A stretch of 8,942 bases of DNA, from positions 1 through 8,942 of the forward strand of contig CAMLOF010000111.1 in the NCBI GenBank assembly GCA_946481585.1. Reading direction: 5' to 3'. Within the stretch, counting starts at the first letter, position 1. Each line of letters opens with the position of its first letter. The DNA is from an uncultured Macromonas sp. (lineage in GTDB: Bacteria > Pseudomonadota > Gammaproteobacteria > Burkholderiales > Burkholderiaceae). Shown here piece after piece: positions 6,658 to 8,942 of the stretch. The position numbers were made by a program, and so were the translations under genes. The notes beneath the pieces were generated by a model that saw nothing but the letters and a program-made list of their open reading frames with translations, was not told the origin of the DNA and searched no databases.

Positions 6658-7306
6658 GGTGGTCGTGCCCGTGGTCACTGGCATCTGCGGTTCCGAGTTC
6701 ACTCCTGGCCTGGCGCATCACCTGCCAGCCGCCGTGCAAGGCCAGACCCGCCATCAGGGCCGCCACGAGCAGGTCTGGCCAGGCCGTGCCTGTTCCAAAG
6801 ACCCCCAGTGCGGCCAAGAACACGGCCACGTTGCCGATCGCATCGTTGCGCGAGCACAGCCAGACGCTGCGCATGTTGGCGTCACCCTCGCGGAAGGCAT
6901 ACAGCATCCAGGCCACCGACACGTTGGCCAGCAGCGCCAGCAATGCAACAACCCCCATGGTCGGTGCATCAGGCACCCGACCGTTCCAGACCGCCCACAG
7001 CGCGCTGCCCAGCACGTAGAGGCCAAAGCCCATCATGCTGAAGGCTTTGAGCATGGCGGCCCTGGCACGCCAGGCCAGCGCCGATGCCAGCACCGCCAGC
7101 GAAACACCGTAGTTCAGCGCGTCACCGGCGAAGTCGATGGCATCGGCCAGCAGGGACAGAGAGCCCGACGAGAAGCCAGCGCCCAGCTCGACCAGGAACA
7201 TGGCGGCGTTGACGAAGAGCGCGACCCACAGCACGCGGCGGTAGCGTGGCAGGTTGGCAATCTGTCCGGGGGCGGGGCATTCGTGTTCACAGCAATGGGC
7301 TGACAT
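6641..7306 (-). CDS. Short CDF-type cation transporter (CzcD-like)
   Basis: A 221-residue, six-helix inner-membrane protein related to cation diffusion facilitators, expected to export a divalent metal from the cytosol in exchange for protons. The TM2 block SLLADAIDFAGDALNYG carries Asp55, Asp58 and Asp62, and the TM5 block VWLCSRNDAIGNVAV carries Cys151 and Asp155 where many family members have His or Asp. The cytoplasmic C-terminal ferredoxin-like domain of full-length CDFs (about 300 residues) is missing. Instead both ends are metal-binding-like: HCCEHEC at residues 4-10 and DHGHDHHGHAH at the C-terminus. The start at 7306 is fixed by AGGAGA four bases upstream and by the MerR-type promoter just before it. 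It is the first gene of the operon and diverges from the regulator, its likely controller. Substrate (Cd, Zn, Pb or Co) is not determinable. Confidence 0.88.
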   Translation of the reverse strand: MSAHCCEHECPAPGQIANLPRYRRVLWVALFVNAAMFLVELGAGFSSGSLSLLADAIDFAGDALNYGVSLAVLASALAWRARAAMLKAFSMMGFGLYVLGSALWAVWNGRVPDAPTMGVVALLALLANVSVAWMLYAFREGDANMRSVWLCSRNDAIGNVAVFLAALGVFGTGTAWPDLLVAALMAGLALHGGWQVMRQARSELGTADASDHGHDHHGHAH

Positions 7307-7335
7307 GGGATCTCCTGCAGGTTCAGAATGCCGGT

Positions 7336-7366
7336 ATTGAAAACCCTGGAGCTGCTCCAGAGTCAA
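7336..7366 (-). promoter_or_regulatory. MerR-type promoter driving the minus-strand metal operon
   Basis: On the minus strand, a -35 element TTGACT (7366-7361) and a -10 element TTCAAT (7341-7336) are separated by exactly 19 bases. That over-long spacer is typical of promoters activated by MerR-family proteins, which untwist the DNA when metal binds. The spacer contains the operator dyad. A start site at about 7329 would leave a leader of about 23 bases carrying AGGAGA before the transporter ATG at 7306. The -35 matches consensus at five of six positions and the -10 at four of six. Confidence 0.8.
7343..7363. promoter_or_regulatory. MerR-family operator dyad
   Basis: A near-perfect inverted repeat: the left half ACCCTGGAGC (7343-7352) and the right half GCTCCAGAGT (7354-7363) are separated by one base, T. 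Nine of ten positions pair. It lies in the divergent intergenic region between the transporter and the MerR-type regulator, inside the spacer of the minus-strand promoter, which is where CadR, PbrR and ZntR bind. A clear plus-strand promoter for the regulator was not found; TTGAAA at 7337-7342 could be its -35, but no good -10 follows. Confidence 0.82.
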
Positions 7367-7396
7367 GCCCTGAATCCCACCGAACGGAGAAACCCC

Positions 7397-7834
7397 ATGC
7401 GCATCAAGGAACTGGCCGAGGCCACAGGCGTGGACGTGGACACCATCCGCTACTACGAAAAGCAAAGTCTTCTGCCGGAACCGGCCCGGCAGGACAACGG
7501 CTACCGTGACTATGCGAGCGCCCACCTGGAGCGCCTGGCCTTCATCCGCCACTGCCGCGCACTGGAAATGCCGCTGGCCGACATCCGCCGGTTGCTGGGC
7601 GCGCTGGACGCTCCGGGCGAGCCACACCCGGATGTGGACCGGCTGGTTCAGGAGCAGATCGACAAGGTGCGGGCGCGGCTCAAGAGCATGCGAGCGCTGG
7701 AGAAGCAGTTGTTGCTGCTCCAGGCCGCCTGTGGCCGTTGTGACGACGAAGGCACTGACTGCGGCATCCTCAAGGAACTCGTGGCCGCCGCGCACGGCGA
7801 AGCCTGCGCGTGTCATGCCCATCTTGCGCACTGA
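7397..7834 (+). CDS. MerR-family Cd/Pb-responsive-type regulator (CadR/PbrR-like)
   Basis: A 145-residue MerR-family metal sensor. The winged-helix DNA-binding domain occupies residues 1-70 (MRIKELAEATGVDVDTIRYYEK, then LPEPARQDNGYRDY and ERLAFIRHCRALEMPL), very close to CadR/PbrR. The long dimerisation helix runs about 77-110, followed by a metal-binding loop with Cys112, Cys115 and Cys122 (ACGRCDDEGTDCGIL). The tail has Cys137, Cys139 and three His (ACACHAHLAH), like the His-rich second site of CadR. Unusually, the position of the conserved dimer-helix Cys (DCGEVN in PbrR) is His77 in PHPDVD, and the Cys in the DNA-binding domain of CadR and PbrR is also absent. The ATG at 7397 is preceded by GGAGA; longer in-frame starts upstream run into the operator. 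It is transcribed divergently from the transporter. Confidence 0.92.
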   Translation: MRIKELAEATGVDVDTIRYYEKQSLLPEPARQDNGYRDYASAHLERLAFIRHCRALEMPLADIRRLLGALDAPGEPHPDVDRLVQEQIDKVRARLKSMRALEKQLLLLQAACGRCDDEGTDCGILKELVAAAHGEACACHAHLAH

Positions 7835-8045
7835 CCGACCATGAAGGCCTTGTTGCTGTACGTCGCCACCACATGGGCCTACACAGCAGCAACTCCAATC
7901 GACAGAGTCAACAGGTTCAAAGACAAATTTCAGTCAAAACTGTCATCTTCGGGCAATCTCGCGGTCACTCGTCCATTACTACATTGCTCCTGTACTCGGT
8001 ACCGCGTTGCATCACCCGATCAACGTGAAACTTTCAGGAGCAACC

Positions 8046-8330
8046 ATGATTCGCAAGTTCAACATCCTCGTCCTTTCGTTTGCAGCAACCATCCCGGCTT
8101 TTGCCATGGATGCGGCTCAAGCCGAAGCCAAGCAGACTGTCCCGCTGGTCAATGGCGAGACGCTCTACATTTTCAAGGACGGAAAGATGGCAAAAGCCAA
8201 CCAATATGGACGCACTGCATACCTTGCCAAGGGAGAGGTCGTTCAATCCGTGGATGGTCAGAAGATCAGCACAGTGGGCAACGAAGTCGCTCGCCTCGAC
8301 TACCTGGCGCGCAAGGGTCATCAAAACTGA
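8046..8330 (+). CDS. CopK-like periplasmic protein
   Basis: A 94-residue secreted protein that aligns without gaps to CopK, the periplasmic copper-binding protein of Cupriavidus metallidurans, as I recall its sequence. The signal peptide spans residues 1-20 (MIRKFNILVLSFAATIPAFA, AFA-M cleavage), leaving a mature protein of about 74 residues. Shared blocks are NGETLYIFKDGKM, a Gly at 55, DGQKI, GNEVARLD and the terminal RKGH. The four Cu(I)-binding methionines of CopK (mature Met28, Met38, Met44, Met54) correspond to Lys50, Leu60, Val66 and Thr76, so none is retained. Met48 and the Cu(II)-associated His92 remain. AGGAG lies five bases before the ATG at 8046, and a strong terminator follows. 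It follows the regulator after a 211-base gap with no clear promoter. A copper role is doubtful given the missing ligands. Confidence 0.8.
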   Translation: MIRKFNILVLSFAATIPAFAMDAAQAEAKQTVPLVNGETLYIFKDGKMAKANQYGRTAYLAKGEVVQSVDGQKISTVGNEVARLDYLARKGHQN

Positions 8331-8352
8331 TGGCGTCACTCGCGTGAAGACG

Positions 8353-8378
8353 GCCACCCTGTCTTGGGTGGCTTTTTT
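8353..8378 (+). terminator. Intrinsic terminator downstream of the CopK-like gene
   Basis: GCCACCC (8353-8359) pairs perfectly with GGGTGGC (8366-8372) across a six-base loop and is followed directly by six T residues (8373-8378). It lies 22 bases past the CopK-like stop. The last two T positions overlap the stop codon of the convergent membrane-protein gene (8377-8379). Read on the minus strand the hairpin lacks a following U-run, so it should act mainly on plus-strand transcripts. Confidence 0.93.
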
Positions 8379-8901
8379 ACTTGCGACGGAAGATCATTGC
8401 AAAAACGATCACCATGGCCAGATAGTTCATCACCATGAACCACGTGTTGTTCCATGCGACGCCATCAAACCCCCAGTAGGTCACCGGATAGAAAACCGGG
8501 GATGGATAAAAATCGGCCGAATGGGTGAACACGTCGATTAGCACGTGGGACCACCAACCCAACAGCGGCAACCAGAAGCGGCTCAGCCAAAGCCAGAGTA
8601 CCCCTGTGACGGCCCCCGCCACCAGCGCGCTATGCATTACGCAATGCAGGTGGTGGGTCAGGCCGGCGAGCAGCGGCGACATTGCGGGCTCGTACCCGGG
8701 CAGCGCATTGGCGTAGGCCAGCAGCACACGCCAGCCTTCGGACGACGACAGCATCAGTGCGACCAGCGGCGCAAGCTGGACCAGATCGGGCAACACCGCA
8801 AGGCCCACTGCCAGACCGATGGTGCGGCGGTCCTGCGGCCGGTGCCGGTGCCAGGCCGCGGCGCCCAGGCCCACCCACAGTCCGTGCGCAAGGATGTCCA
8901 T
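8377..8901 (-). CDS. YdjM/DUF457-type membrane-bound putative metal-dependent hydrolase
   Basis: A 174-residue integral membrane protein resembling the YdjM (LexA-regulated inner-membrane putative hydrolase, DUF457) superfamily. The family's scattered His/Asp pattern is visible: His6 in MDILAHGLW, Asp39 in AVLPDLVQ, His82, His83 and His85 in LTHHLHCVMHS, and the HVLIDVFTHSADFYPSP block. Four or five hydrophobic segments span about 27-52, 90-108, 108-124 and 153-170. The biochemical role of the family is poorly known, so only a putative hydrolase can be proposed. The ATG at 8901 has GAGGG upstream at a workable distance. It converges on the CopK-like gene and does not share the metal operon, so it may belong to the flanking region. 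The window ends 41 bases upstream of its start; no promoter was recognised there. Confidence 0.75.
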   Translation of the reverse strand: MDILAHGLWVGLGAAAWHRHRPQDRRTIGLAVGLAVLPDLVQLAPLVALMLSSSEGWRVLLAYANALPGYEPAMSPLLAGLTHHLHCVMHSALVAGAVTGVLWLWLSRFWLPLLGWWSHVLIDVFTHSADFYPSPVFYPVTYWGFDGVAWNNTWFMVMNYLAMVIVFAMIFRRK

Positions 8902-8942
8902 GGCGCATGCCCTCTTGTGCAGTGAATCTGTCCGCTATCGGT

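Noticed and set aside
7835..8045. The 211-base gap before the CopK-like gene, with a short dyad CAGT-caaa-ACTG (7931-7942) and a TGTCAT half-site reminiscent of CusR/CopR boxes
   Set aside because: The dyad is only four bases per arm and no convincing -35/-10 pair was found, so a promoter or operator cannot be called.
7841..8347. A 168-codon open frame on the plus strand after the regulator
   Set aside because: It overlaps the CopK-like gene in another frame, lacks a ribosome-binding site and motifs, and shows no signal peptide or domain.

Overview
The window looks like an accessory, horizontally acquired heavy-metal island of a G+C-rich betaproteobacterium, most likely Burkholderiales. The basis is base composition, codon use, and a set of families (CzcI-like, CopK-like, DUF3703, CadR/PbrR-type MerR) best known from Cupriavidus, Comamonadaceae and relatives. 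Genus cannot be settled from this sequence. All family calls are from reading motifs; no database search was run.

Layout. (1) 147-770 (+): a compact tyrosine recombinase with a complete catalytic set and almost no N-terminal arm-binding region, consistent with an island edge. (2) 866-7306 (-): nine consecutive genes on the minus strand. In transcription order they are a short CDF-type cation transporter, a DUF3703 protein, a CzcI-like periplasmic Cys/His protein, signal peptidase II (LspA), a DsbB-like quinone-linked thiol oxidase, a membrane-anchored DsbA-like thioredoxin-fold protein, a SCO copper-chaperone-like protein, an M23 endopeptidase and an L,D-transpeptidase (YkuD) with an NTF2-like tail. 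Within lspA to the L,D-transpeptidase, three junctions are ATGA overlaps, one is a 1-base gap and one a 27-base gap. The only large gap (105 bases, CzcI to LspA) contains two small hairpins. (3) 7397-7834 (+): a divergent CadR/PbrR-type MerR regulator. The 90-base intergenic region holds a near-perfect dyad, overlain on the minus strand by a promoter with the long 19-base spacer typical of MerR-controlled promoters. (4) 8046-8330 (+): a secreted CopK-like protein followed by a strong intrinsic terminator. (5) 8377-8901 (-): a YdjM/DUF457-type integral membrane putative metal-dependent hydrolase.

How the parts may work together (inference). Metal sensing by the MerR protein would switch on cytosolic metal export (CDF), periplasmic metal handling (CzcI-like, SCO, CopK-like), and an envelope module of lipoprotein maturation, disulfide formation and peptidoglycan remodelling. 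The coupling of a metal-responsive promoter to a complete LspA-DsbB-DsbA-SCO-M23-L,D-transpeptidase string, with no czcCBA pump in view, is the most unusual feature. Two metal-binding proteins also show striking ligand changes. The CopK-like protein has lost all four methionines that bind Cu(I) in the classical protein, and the regulator has His in place of the dimer-helix Cys.
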